The notes below the pieces were generated by a model. That model made no database searches. It saw nothing but the letters and a program-made list of their open reading frames with translations, and was not told the DNA's origin. Of a DNA stretch of 64,000 bases, positions 24,501-34,713 are shown one piece after another. Position numbers and translations under genes: made by a program. Position 1 is the stretch's first letter. Each line of letters opens with the position of its first letter. This DNA is from Polytrichum commune (taxonomy: Eukaryota; Streptophyta; Polytrichopsida; Polytrichales; Polytrichaceae): NCBI GenBank assembly GCA_950295325.1, contig OX485803.1, forward strand, positions 48,253,554 through 48,317,553, given 5' to 3'.

Positions 24501-26423
24501 TGATTAGTGTGGACAACAATATCTCCCATACTCGGTGTAGTTTGTTGCGAGAGTTTTGGAGTTGTGTCCATATTCAGGAGATTTTGAGATGGATCGATCT
24601 TTTAGTTGTTGGATGGTCTTATTACAGGGTTTGCATTAGTGTTTCATGCAGCCCTTAGTGTCTCTTTGTAGAAGTTGTGCATGTTGTTCGTTTTAATTCT
24701 AATGTGTAGGCTGGGTGCCCAAAACAGGTGAATGGGTTGTCCTTTAAGCAGGGAACCCATTTGTTAGCTACAGCATCTGATGACACGACGAGTATGATAT
24801 GGGATGCTGAGAAGGGCATATGTGTGACTAGTCTCAAGGTAAGATGCTAGGTTTTTCTGGAAGTTTGGAATATCACTTTAAAGTAGAGCCGAGCCTTGAG
24901 GAAATCAGAATAACAAGTTATGTGCTCTCCCATATCAAAATAGGGTCTATCAGAGCTCTGGATAGTGCTCTGGCTTTGATAAATATCTTTGTAACTCAGA
25001 TATTGCATACCTTTTGCTACTTTGAAGCAGCAGAATAGAGGATTGCATGTTTGTCAATCATAGTTAACGTAGAACTTCATGATATTCTATTCTTTTTTGT
25101 TGAGGTTCTTGAATATCATTGGTTTTTTCAGGATAGCTGGTCATCCTTCATGTCACTGATGTGCACGTTTTAAAGTGTAAAGGAGCCATTAAGTGCTTTC
25201 CACACCTTCTATCCTTGTGAGGAATTATAGTCGTGATGCACTCAGTTTGCCTATTTTGGAATGTGACAGGGGCATCGGCATGGAGTCTATGGTGTGTGCT
25301 TCCAGCCTAATGGCCATTTGGTGGCAACAGCATCATTTGACTTCACTGCAAAGCTATGGGATCCCCGATCAGCTCAAGATGTACAGACCCTGCGGGGTCA
25401 CTTAGAGGATGTTATAGGTGTAGATATCGATGACTCTGGGAATTATTTAGCTACTGGAAGTGATGACAAGACATGTCGAGTCTGGGATTTGCGCATGGGA
25501 AATCAATTGGCAGTACTCCAGGCACACTCAGGGGAGGTGAAACGGGTAGTGTTTTCGCCCTATGGTAAGCTCTTGGCTACTACTTCAGGGGATACCACTG
25601 TGCGATTATTTGATACGCAGACTTGGGATTGTGCTCATATTCTCAGGTTTGTTCCACAATCCTTATCCTTTTTTGTGCAATTCTGTGGTGTTTGTAATTC
25701 CGTGACCTGGGACAATGTCTTGATATGGTTGACAATCCAGTGCTCAAGTTTTCGCTCGAGGAGTTTCTCATAATTTGCCTTGTTGTATCTTGTTTATGTG
25801 ACAATTTTTTTGTTTGTGGATTTTATTAACTGTTATTAGTCTTCAACTGTTATGGGTCTTCCTACTTTTTTGTAGTCTTGTCCAATTATGGTAAACTCTG
25901 TTTGCTTATGAAAACATATAGGATTGCTGTTACAGGAAGTGGGAAAAATCGAACATTGAAAAACTTTGTTGGGTTTATAATCTATATTTGAATTCGCATA
26001 AATTTGCACCTAATGCTGCAAACGGACCTCCATGGAACAGCTGATGATGATTTATCTTATAATTTTACAGTACCTGAGTTCCTTATTTAGCTACAATGAA
26101 CCTGTTTTCACAATTTCTGGAATGGGTGCTTTGGGCTGCTATCTGCCTTGATGTTTGTAAATTATCAGAGCAAATTAGGAGAAATTATTCTTGGTCTAAT
26201 GTATCATGTACATTTTTGCAGCTCACACACAGACCATGTGTTTGATGTCGCATGGTCGCCCACAGCAGATTTCCTGGTGACTGCAAGTCATGACCGGCTT
26301 TGGAAGCTATGGCAGCCTAGGGTTCCCTCTCTGCGCAACTCTAGCTTTACCTCAAATAACCATCAGCGGTATTCTTCATCACAAAATGATTCATTCCGAA
26401 CAGAGCGCACTACTATGGTTTAG
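21553..26423 (+). CDS. RING / coiled-coil / seven-blade WD40 protein, putative E3 ubiquitin ligase (628 aa)
   Basis: Exons 21553-22041, 23342-24049, 24728-24838, 25270-25646 and 26222-26423 (TAG), with GT-AG introns; phases join exactly to 628 residues. An in-frame TAA at 21547 fixes the ATG unless an upstream exon exists. C3HC4 RING: C5, C8, C24, H26, C29, C32, C43, C46. Residues 50-163 are a low-complexity Gly/Ser linker. A heptad-like coiled coil (about 164-217, RARLRVQVARLEKAKQEL) follows, then a 90-residue linker and seven WD40 repeats (about 311-595), starting at HSGPVHG, HLLGLYA, HTDEVNG, HRHGVYG, HLEDVIG, HSGEVKR and HTDHVFD. The tail is Ser-rich. Known: this order occurs in COP1 and RFWD3, where the propeller binds substrate. 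By eye the propeller is closer to generic PRP4/LIS1-type repeats than to COP1, and there is no obvious COP1 nuclear signal. Joining exon 1 to exon 2 is inference, but exon 2 has no usable ATG of its own. Confidence 0.82.
22068..22510 (+). repeat. Tandem duplication (~232-bp period) inside intron 1 of the RING/WD40 gene
   Basis: 22068-22278 and 22300-22510 are near-identical (ATTCAGTCTTTCC against ATTCAGTCTATCC; both share ACTGAAAGC.AAGACTGTAG and GCTAACGGACTGGTATTCGC). The first unit begins 26 bp past the splice donor. Confidence 0.9.
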
Positions 26424-27000
26424 GTCATGCTCAACTGGCATGAAACCTTGATGATATCCAAGCATTGCATTCTGTCCCTCCAGATGTTTCTTGGCAGGAT
26501 ATGATTGGAGAAGACCTCCATTGGAACATGCTTGCAATACACCGAGAAACACATAGATTAGAATACCTGTTCTTCTATGTGCTAGAGACACTTGCTAGAT
26601 GTTGCTACCCCCCCCCCCCCCCCTCCCCTCCTTAAATGGCTCCACAGTATTAGGGACTGTGGATGCTGACGGCAAGGTGATATTGGTTTGGGCAAGGTAT
26701 AGCCACGGCGGGTACTATTCGAGTCAGGTTCACTCTTATCAGAGTACTTTTAGTGATTGGGATTGGTTACGTGGAAGGATATTTATGATGAAACTGAGAA
26801 CGAAGAATTAACATAAATAGTGTGCTCTTATGTTGCAAGTTCTTGTGTGGCAATCTGTGTATCAATGGGAGTTCACAACATCCATATCTTGTCTTGATAG
26901 GACAGGAGTTAATGTGGTGGTGAATTTCCAAGAAGAGGATGAACAGAGATTGATACATTGTAGTTAGTCAGTAGTATGACTAGTGCAGGTGATTAGTTGA
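26424..27000 (+). other. Probable 3' UTR and downstream flank of the RING/WD40 gene, with a C17-type run
   Basis: Follows the TAG at 26421-26423. A poly-C tract lies at about 26607-26624. The transcript end could not be placed. Confidence 0.4.
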
Positions 27001-30000
27001 TATTAACTTCAAGAGATAGTCGTGTATGACAAATCACAACCTCATTTTCACAACCTTTTAAAGCATGTGACCCGTAGAAATGCTGGGTGGAGGATTGTAG
27101 AATGTTAGAGCTTGTTCTTGTAATGTAGCTAGACGGTTCATATGGGTAACCTAAATGGAAGGTACTATTCGATCACCTGTCTCTATCTGCCTACTGTTTC
27201 CTTGGGTTGCTGTGTCATGCAACATTCTAATCTCACTACCTCCAGTTGCGCACCTTCTTTGAACTCTATTTTAACTATTAAAAAGCCCAAACAATTGGAG
27301 TTAACATAACATTACTAGGCCTCATGCTCCCTCACCCATTCTAATTTAAAGAGATGCCAGGATCCATGGGGACCTTGCCGCCGCAGCATTAATACTCAGG
27401 CTGTCAAAGTTGAGAATCATATCCTGTCCAGGGAGATTTTAGGGCATAGTCAGTCGAGATCTTAGTGTTTCCACGTCCAACCAGTTACAGGTTGACATCA
27501 TTTGGTTTTTCTTTATTAACTTGAGGTTTATTCTCGAAAGTCCTCTAAATTGATCAGTTGTTTTCCGGGAAGTCTTGAACTTCCAACCGGCTATTTCTCA
27601 AACTCATTCTTGTTCATCTGTAAGTAGAGTTGATTGTCAACTAGGTTGGTTCTCCCTGTTCATTGGGCTGCTGAATTTGATAATCATATCTCGGCTGAAA
27701 TCTCCTGCCCAGGATAAGTGGCAGATTGAACATAGCATTGTTGAGAACCCTGAAGAATTGCATGTGAGAACCTGAAATTAAGACAGTTTGCATAGTTTGG
27801 CAGTTGTTCGGTCTTTGCAAACCTTACTTGCTCCACTCCATAGAGTTTGTGTGGTGGGGCTGCTCAAGAAACTATGGGCACATTTTCATGGGCACATTTT
27901 CATGTGCCAATGATATTGGCGAATACCATTAGATGACAAAATTTTGGACCCCCCTCCACATGAAAGTGTGTGCTAATTTTCCCCAGAAAATAAAAGTCAA
28001 TGCTTGGTACGATTGCACGAGATAGTTGACGATTGGGGGTGGGGACTTGATTGCCTCCTTTTTTTGAAACCCGGAGATTGACTTTCTTTTGAGTGGAGAA
28101 TTTTGATATCCGTAAACTATTGGTGTGGACCCAAGATTGTTGTACTCTACATTATTATTTTTTTCTCATGCCATATTCTTATTATTCAAACCGTGTCCCA
28201 ATTTGTCATAAGTTTTGAATTTAGTTTTAATTTTTTAGACATACAGTTCAATCCATCGAGTCATGTAACGCTCAAAATTGGTAAGTGTGAGGATGGTCAC
28301 ATTCCATCTTGCATGCTGAACAACAAACCAAATCCACTTCATATGTTGGCACATGGAAGTGCTCAATCATCAGGATGCTTGAAGATCTTGATGAAAGCTT
28401 TGATGATGTCGGTGAACTTTATTTTTCTTCACCAAAACCGTTGGCATATGGAAGTGTGCCCTACGGATAGAGAAAGATGCACGACTACACTATTGGCTCA
28501 TAGCAATATAACATGAACATGGTTGTGATGTATATGAGCAGTTACAATTTGAAGATTTGATTCCTCAAAAAACAAGCCCAGTTAACAACAAACATCACAT
28601 CCAGGCTCCCAACCAAAAGGTGTTATAGACCAATCACAAAGACAATAGCTACAAAACTGCTCATATACCATTCTAAATGTGTTGCAAATACTCCCACGGC
28701 AACGCTATTACCAATAGTTTGCGAAGGTTCAGTTATTTTGCATGAGATTTGTAGTAGTAAAAAAAAATGAAAACACCCAAGCGGCTTTTAAAAAGTAAAT
28801 GTCAATCCTTGGAGGCTTTGGTAAGTTTTCGGATTGAGCTCTGAACCCCACTAAAGCCCTTGATACGTCCCTTGAGCCACCTTGTGGGAGACATCTTCAA
28901 AGGTCTTGGGATCTTACACTATAATCATGTCCTTAGTTTCTAGACAAGCCCATTCTTTGATTTTTTAGATTCCATCGTACTAGAGATACTTGGTTGCACA
29001 CCAAATATCTATCCAATACCTAATATATATCTCCTCCACAAAAGAAAACTAGAAGAAATCGACATCCCATCAAACACCTAACATAGAATAATAAAGCCAA
29101 AACCATAATAGACTCCGACTACAACTACAACCATGGGTGAGAAAAATCCCCTTACATACATGTAGGCAGTAAACCACCAAAAAGACCATCCACGTGATGC
29201 ATGGGTACTCTTCGATGTCGGATGGGTTTTTATTCATGCAAGTGCCAAGAAACACTTGTATTTCTTTTTCTTTTATTTTATATTGTGGACCATCCCCACA
29301 CCATCCAATTAACATGCCGCCATTAACAACTAACCATTTCGGAATGATGGGTAACAGTGGGCAACGGTCAAGTGATGGCCTTGTTGCCAATCATGTGCTC
29401 TATATGGACTTGTGTCATCTCACGTCTTTGCACCCATGCATATTCCACATCACTTCAACACCTATCCGGAACGAATAATCAACGGTGAAGAGCGACGGGA
29501 TGACAATCAATACTACCACCACATCTTTCATTGTATATACTAGATGTTCATGAAAAATGGAGTGAAATTCACTCCACTTGACTGTCGGTTTGCAGATCAT
29601 GAAATTTTTTTGGACATGGCGAAGCTTGATGTGCCTCAGATATGACACAACTCTTTCCAACAGAAACTACAGTACTTGTTAAACGAGCATCACAATCACT
29701 GATGATGATCTTCATGGGACGAAGGGCATAGCAACAAATTGAACGTGGATTCAGAAACTCCCGAATAACCTAAAGTTGAACTGCCACTGCATTCATAGGC
29801 ATACTTCAAGTGACAACATGGCAAGTTGAAACATCTTAGTAGCCAGAGGAAAAGAAAGCAAGAATGCTTACAATGACACTGAAATACATAGTTATGAAAC
29901 AACCAAGCAGTTTCTTCGACGGTCATGTGATCACGCACAAAGTGAGCCATCTTGCTCAGTTTTTTGGTGCACCAAAAAGGTTTTACTGGCACTTGCAATA

Positions 30001-30362
30001 GTTCTACGAACTATGTGAACTGAATAGAGATTTTCTTCTTCCTCCTCCACTTGCAGAGCTGCATCGGAAAAGAAAAAAATTGTTCATTCACAAGTGGATA
30101 CAACTGCTGCGTAGCACACAGGCTGCAACAATTAATTATGTCCTTCTATCATGTTCACTTATCTCTTCAGGAGGGGGAGCGAGAAAAAGGAAAGACACCT
30201 TAATTAACCAAGAGCCCGACTAAGAGATGCTTCTCCTGTGGGTATAGTGACTGGTCATGGTGTTGTAGGACTACACATTACTTTTCATACCCACAGATTT
30301 ATCCAGGTTTCTCCACACACCAACATTAAAATGTTTGAGTTCGTAACGATATTGAATCCATA
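27001..30362. other. Gene-poor spacer
   Basis: No exon-like conserved protein, tRNA or transposon terminus recognised. A short direct duplication of GGGCACATTTTCATG occurs near 27876-27905. TTGGCACATGGAAGTG (about 28345) recurs as TTGGCATATGGAAGTG (about 28441). Open frames at 28103, 29070, 29194, 29415 and 29696 show no features. Confidence 0.4.
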
Positions 30363-31213
30363 TAGAGTAGAGGTGCCCATAACCGATCACTTAAGAGATT
30401 CTCCGCAAGATCTGAAGAAGTACAAGGCAGTGCAATTTTCTTGCGTGTAGGAAGATAGAAATCAAGTGGACTACAAATTTTTCGGTAATTTGATTCCTTC
30501 AATTGAAAACATTGCGAATTTTTGAAGCGAAAAGTTGGTCTGAACATATTACCAATGTCTACAATCTGCCACAACCACTTGTTTTAACCACTCATTCCTC
30601 CTCACTTTAGCACTCAAAACCAAGACATGTGTCATGGCATTATTGGTTCCGGCCTAATCGAAATCCAATCCAAACCTTATCAAAATTCAATCCCAACCTA
30701 ATCGAAATTATGGCACCTACAGGTTCATGATGGGATCTTAATCAAGAATAGGCGTCTCTACTCTATAATAAGATGTAACACGACGTGATAATCTTGTACA
30801 TCATAAATATAACAAAGGCACCTATTCTCAATCAAGATCCAAATGGCAATCTACAGTGTACAAGAATTTCGATCTAGCTAGGATTGAATTTCGATAAGGT
30901 TGGGACTGGATTTCGATTAGGCCGGAACCAATAGTGCCATGACACATGTCCTGGTCTTTGAGTGCTAAAGTGAGGAGGAATGAGCGGTCCAAATGAGTGG
31001 TTATGACAAACTCTAGACATTGGTAATATGTTTGGACCAACTTTTGACTTCAGAAATTCATAATAATTTCAATTCAATAATAAAATTACCAAAAAAATCT
31101 ACAATCCTCGTGATTTCTATCTTCCCGCACATCTAAAATTTGCACCACCTTATACTTCTCCATATCTGACGCAATTTTTTTGTTAAGTGATCGGTTATGA
31201 GTGCCTCTACTCT
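30363..31213. mobile_element. 851-bp palindromic element: two inverted copies of a ~400-bp TIR element
   Basis: The left half (30363-30767) is the inverted copy of the right half (about 30813-31213) across their whole length: AGAGTAGAGGTGCCCATAAC at the left end and TTATGAGTGCCTCTACTCT at the right. The inner ends face each other across about 45 bp. A single non-palindromic copy of the same unit is at 40782-41161, so the palindrome is a dimer. There is no transposase. Confidence 0.8.
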
Positions 31214-31369
31214 AAGCACAGGAGTTACCACCCCCAGAGTCCTGCCTCATGTACGAGCCCAGAAGGACATGTGCGATTTGCTCCATAGGTGCCTAGGAAA
31301 AACAAAGGCAGGACAAACTTCCAAAAGTCCCATTGATGCAGATCCCAATACGAGTAGGTAGAATATGGC

Positions 31370-31594
31370 CTATGATCGGGGAGAACCGGCAGTTAGTTAC
31401 AGATGAACCGGTTGAGTTGGAGAAATAACTGGTTGATGTTCAAAACTGCAGGAAAATTACCCATCATTTTAGAAGAATTTATGGAATATACCCCAATTTA
31501 ATACAGGAAAACCGGAGGATGTCAACATGTAACCGGATGGACTTGCAAACCCTAGGATCTCAACCGATTATGCCCAAAAATCTCCCCGGTCACT
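31370..31594. mobile_element. 225-bp MITE with 9-bp target duplication (complete copy)
   Basis: Short inverted ends TATGATCGGGGAGA and TCTCCCCGGTCACT. It is flanked by GAATATGGC at 31361-31369 and 31595-31603, a perfect 9-bp duplication. A 9-bp duplication is typical of Mutator-like elements. The interior is rich in AACCGGTT-like words. Copies: 45360-45563 and a truncated 16278-16428. Confidence 0.85.
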
Positions 31595-31603
31595 GAATAT
31601 GGC

Positions 31604-32179
31604 TGCTTCTTATATATGCCTAGTAACAGCCAGTTGATCCATGCTAAGATGGAGGACTTAAGTTATGTCCTGCCGCACATCACCCATCAAATGCCTAAGT
31701 TGAGGTAGATGGTTTAGGGTCTATGATAGATGCTATTATCGTACTGGACTTGTCTTGAATGTTCTTTTGTTAGCAATTGACAGGGACTTTCAATGCACAA
31801 GTATGATTTTTGGTGAATTGTGTGTGCAAAAGTTATAAGGGTTTCATTATTGGTAGATGACCTAAAACCAACATGGGAACCTGATGTTAGGGTGGTCAAA
31901 AGAGTGCCCAACATTGAAGGTCTTAGTTTATTGGCACACACACAATCATGATAATCTTGTCTTGCATTTGAGCTTAGCATAGGTGATCACAATGGACCAT
32001 GGAAGTTTTTTACTTAGAAAAGTGATCACAATTCCATTTTGCAGGGGGGGTGATCTTGCCAAACACCTCATGATTGTGAGAATGCGGGATCACAAGTGAC
32101 ATGCCACACTTGCTTCCAATACCTTTTGTATGGTTCACGAGAACGTAAAAATTTGTAAACACATGGTTGTATTCCATAA
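31604..32179. other. Spacer upstream of the miRNA-like hairpin
   Basis: No domain-bearing frame seen; open frames on the minus strand at 31714-31980 and 32010-32261 are unremarkable. A primary transcript for the hairpin at 32180 would have to start here. Confidence 0.3.
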
Positions 32180-32260
32180 TGATATTCCTTGCCATGTGTG
32201 GTTCATGCTTGCAATTAAATGTGGGCTCCAAGCATGAACTACATATGGCAAGGAATATCA
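32180..32260 (+). ncRNA. miRNA-precursor-like hairpin, 32-bp perfect stem, 17-nt loop
   Basis: Left arm 32180-32211 and right arm 32229-32260 pair over all 32 positions as RNA of the plus strand: 30 Watson-Crick plus two G-U. The minus-strand transcript would have two C-A mismatches instead, so the plus strand is favoured. Beyond the stem, pairing continues weakly (CCA with TGG). Size and perfection fit a young plant miRNA gene or an siRNA-producing hairpin. A tiny foldback transposon cannot be excluded. Host targets are unknown. Confidence 0.45.
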
Positions 32261-32261
32261 A

Positions 32262-33044
32262 TTTGGTATTGGGAGACCATTGAGGTAGTCTGCAATAATC
32301 AAATCAAACCCACTTTGGGACCATTTCTTAGATGAAAAATGGGTATGCCCACATTCCCCACCACCAATAGAAAACAATCGTCTCTAAATGAATACATGTG
32401 GACAATGTTGTAGTGAGGAATATGATCATTCCAACCACGTTGCAACATATTGAGAAAAACATAGAAAACAAATCTTAGGTTGGAGCCTAGAACAAAGGAT
32501 CAATGCAACCACTTTGGATTCATATTAAGGAAACCACCAAAAATGCGCTCCTCAACTTGATGTATGAAGAGGGCCCGAGTATCCCACCAACCACTCCTCA
32601 ATGCGTAGAAGCCAAAGGACCGAAATTTAAGAAACCTTCGCAACCTAAAGGATATAATCAACACATGCATCTTGCAACATACATTGAGAGAAACACAATA
32701 AAGGAGCCTCATGTTTGGGAAGGATGTGTATTATTAAGTGTTGGCGATGGTATATTGGGATGGGAGTGCCCATGTTGTGAGAAGGGCCCGAGCGGAAGGT
32801 TTTGCTTTGGAGAAGTCCAGGGCCAACATGAAAGATGTGAATGTAGTCTCTTGTGGTAAGCACGGCTAGCTTGCTTGTTGGCCCTGTCTTCAAAGCGTTT
32901 GTGTTGTGTAAGTCCAGTGTAAGAGCATGTTTTTATGTTGTTGGACAAAGTGGAGATGATGGGAAATGCTTGCGAGCGAGATTGCGGCAAGAAGATGTTG
33001 GGAAAACATGGTGTCAGTGTGCAGTGGGGGTTTTATTGTAGTTA
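32262..33044. other. Spacer
   Basis: An open frame at 32503-32859 (118 codons) has no recognisable domain. I see nothing else here. Confidence 0.3.
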
Positions 33045-33465
33045 AGGTAGAAATACCATAACCCGTTAACCACTCTCTAGCCGTGCACTAGACCGCCATC
33101 ATAATGGTGAAGTGTCATTTCTAAAACCAAACATGGTTCGGCATCAACTTCGATGCGTGTACACTTAGTGTAGCCAATGGGAGTCAAGTGTTAATGTACT
33201 CATGCGGTAACCAATTTAGGCAATCTCTTGTATGGAAATGTAGATTACCGTGTTCGGTGTAGGGAGAAACTAGTGAGCGAGTAGGGGTTTGGACAACTTT
33301 CCACTTTGAAAAATTGTAGCATTTTTTGTATAGGGCAAGAAAATATGAAACAACTTGCATTCTTCATGAATCCTTCTCGTTTATCTTGGATAGTTATCTC
33401 ATGATTGTCAGACCAAATCCTCAATGCGAATCACTTTATTTTCACGGGTTATGGTATTCCTACCT
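33045..33465 (+). mobile_element. 421-bp TIR element with TA duplication (family copy 1)
   Basis: Ends AGGTAGAAATACCATAACCC and its inverse GGGTTATGGTATTCCTACCT, flanked by TA at 33043-33044 and 33466-33467, as for Tc1/mariner-type MITEs. The second copy, 59558-59971, lies in the opposite orientation and matches across the whole length, including the TAACACTTGACTCCC region. Confidence 0.85.
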
Positions 33466-33538
33466 TATATGCGAGATAAAGGGATACGAGGTTGTCTATG
33501 ACCAAAATGTCCTCTCGGTGCTTAGAGGTGTTTTTTGG

Positions 33539-33890
33539 CCCGGGGTAGATCACGTCTTCATTCAGCGAGGCCCTGCCTCTCCCACACTTTTTTCACTGCC
33601 CAGTCTTCCTACCCGCACCTACATGGGAACTCTTCTTCGTTGGGGACCAATGTGACAATACCCGGTCAAAATTATAAATATGCAAGTTAACAACACTTTC
33701 ATTACTCCCAAGTTAATTAATGGAGTTTCTTCTCATGTTAAAGGAGCTTAACAACTTAAGTGACCGGGTATTTTCACATCAGTTCCCAGCGGGAAAAAGT
33801 TCCCATGCAAGTGTGGGTAGAAAGACCTGGTAGTGAAAGAGGCGTGGGAGGAGCAGGGCCCATCCAAATGAAGATGTGATCTAGCCGGGG
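33539..33890. mobile_element. 352-bp foldback element
   Basis: Arms of about 130 bp (33539-33668 and 33761-33890) are inverted at about 80% identity: CCCGGGGTAGATCACGTCTTC at the outer left, GAAGATGTGATCTAGCCGGGG at the outer right, and ACCCGGTCA/TGACCGGGT at the inner ends. The central 92 bp is AT-rich. Inserted 73 bp after the previous TIR element. Confidence 0.75.
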
Positions 33891-33928
33891 TGGTGTTTCA
33901 TAAGCAACTTGGAGAATATAACCAAATT

Positions 33929-34681
33929 TCTTGGAAGGCTTCAAGCCAAATTGGTCACAGCCAATTCTAATCTAATTCCAAGCCGATACATTGATCAAAC
34001 AAGGCCCAAAAAATGACCTCTTGGCACCAAGAGATGTTCAAAACATCTAAGAGTATCCTCAGTCCTGATAGCCTGGCTCACGGCAACGGTAACTGGCGGG
34101 CGTGGGAGCCCGGGGTTCGGGCCAACGCCCTCGCTACAGGTCCCGTTATTGTGCGGGTCCCGTCAAATGACCTCCCGCTCTCGGCACTTTTTTTTTGTTT
34201 GACGTGAGAAATTGTCCTCCCGGTACTGGTACTGGCAGAGGCCACCATGGCACACGTTCCGGCGTTGGAGGAAGCATTTGCTCCTCCTCATCACGCTCCT
34301 GGAGAAGCCTAAACCTAATCGGTTCAAGTAACCCCAAACTCCGGCGATCCACTGGCTGCCGGGGGCGCTTGCTGGGCGTGGCACTGGACCCCCCTCCCGC
34401 CTCTTGCACCCGCTCCTTCGCGGGGCTCCCTGTAAACGCCCCTGCTGGGAGCGCTTACAGGGTCAGTATTGAGGATGCTCTAACTATCTTGCAAGGCTTC
34501 GAACCAAATTGGGCACATCTATTTCTAACCTACCTCATGCTGACACATACATTGAACGAAGCCAAAAATTTCTTATCCGAGAGGTGTGTGAGATGCCATT
34601 TGAATTTCTTGCAAGGCCCCGCACCAAATTCTGTCCTACCATTTGTACTAATACATACAAGGCAAAAACATGACCTCGGCT
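33929..34681 (+). repeat. Three diverged ~95-bp direct repeats, the first two split by a Harbinger-like MITE
   Basis: 33929-34024, 34488-34581 and 34605-34681 share TTG.AAGGCTTC.A.CCAAATT, TACATTGA.C.AA and CCAAAAA-like words. The MITE at 34051-34480 entered between copies one and two. Confidence 0.5.
34051..34480. mobile_element. Tourist/PIF-Harbinger-like MITE with TAA duplication
   Basis: Inverted ends GAGTATCCTCAGTCCTG and CAGTATTGAGGATGCTC (inverse GAGCATCCTCAATACTG), flanked by TAA at 34048-34050 and 34481-34483. GAGCATC-type ends with a TWA duplication are classic for plant Tourist elements. The interior (430 bp in all) is strikingly GC-rich relative to its surroundings. Confidence 0.75.
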
Positions 34682-34713
34682 CCATTGCAAACACAATTGG
34701 AAGGCCTATGTGA

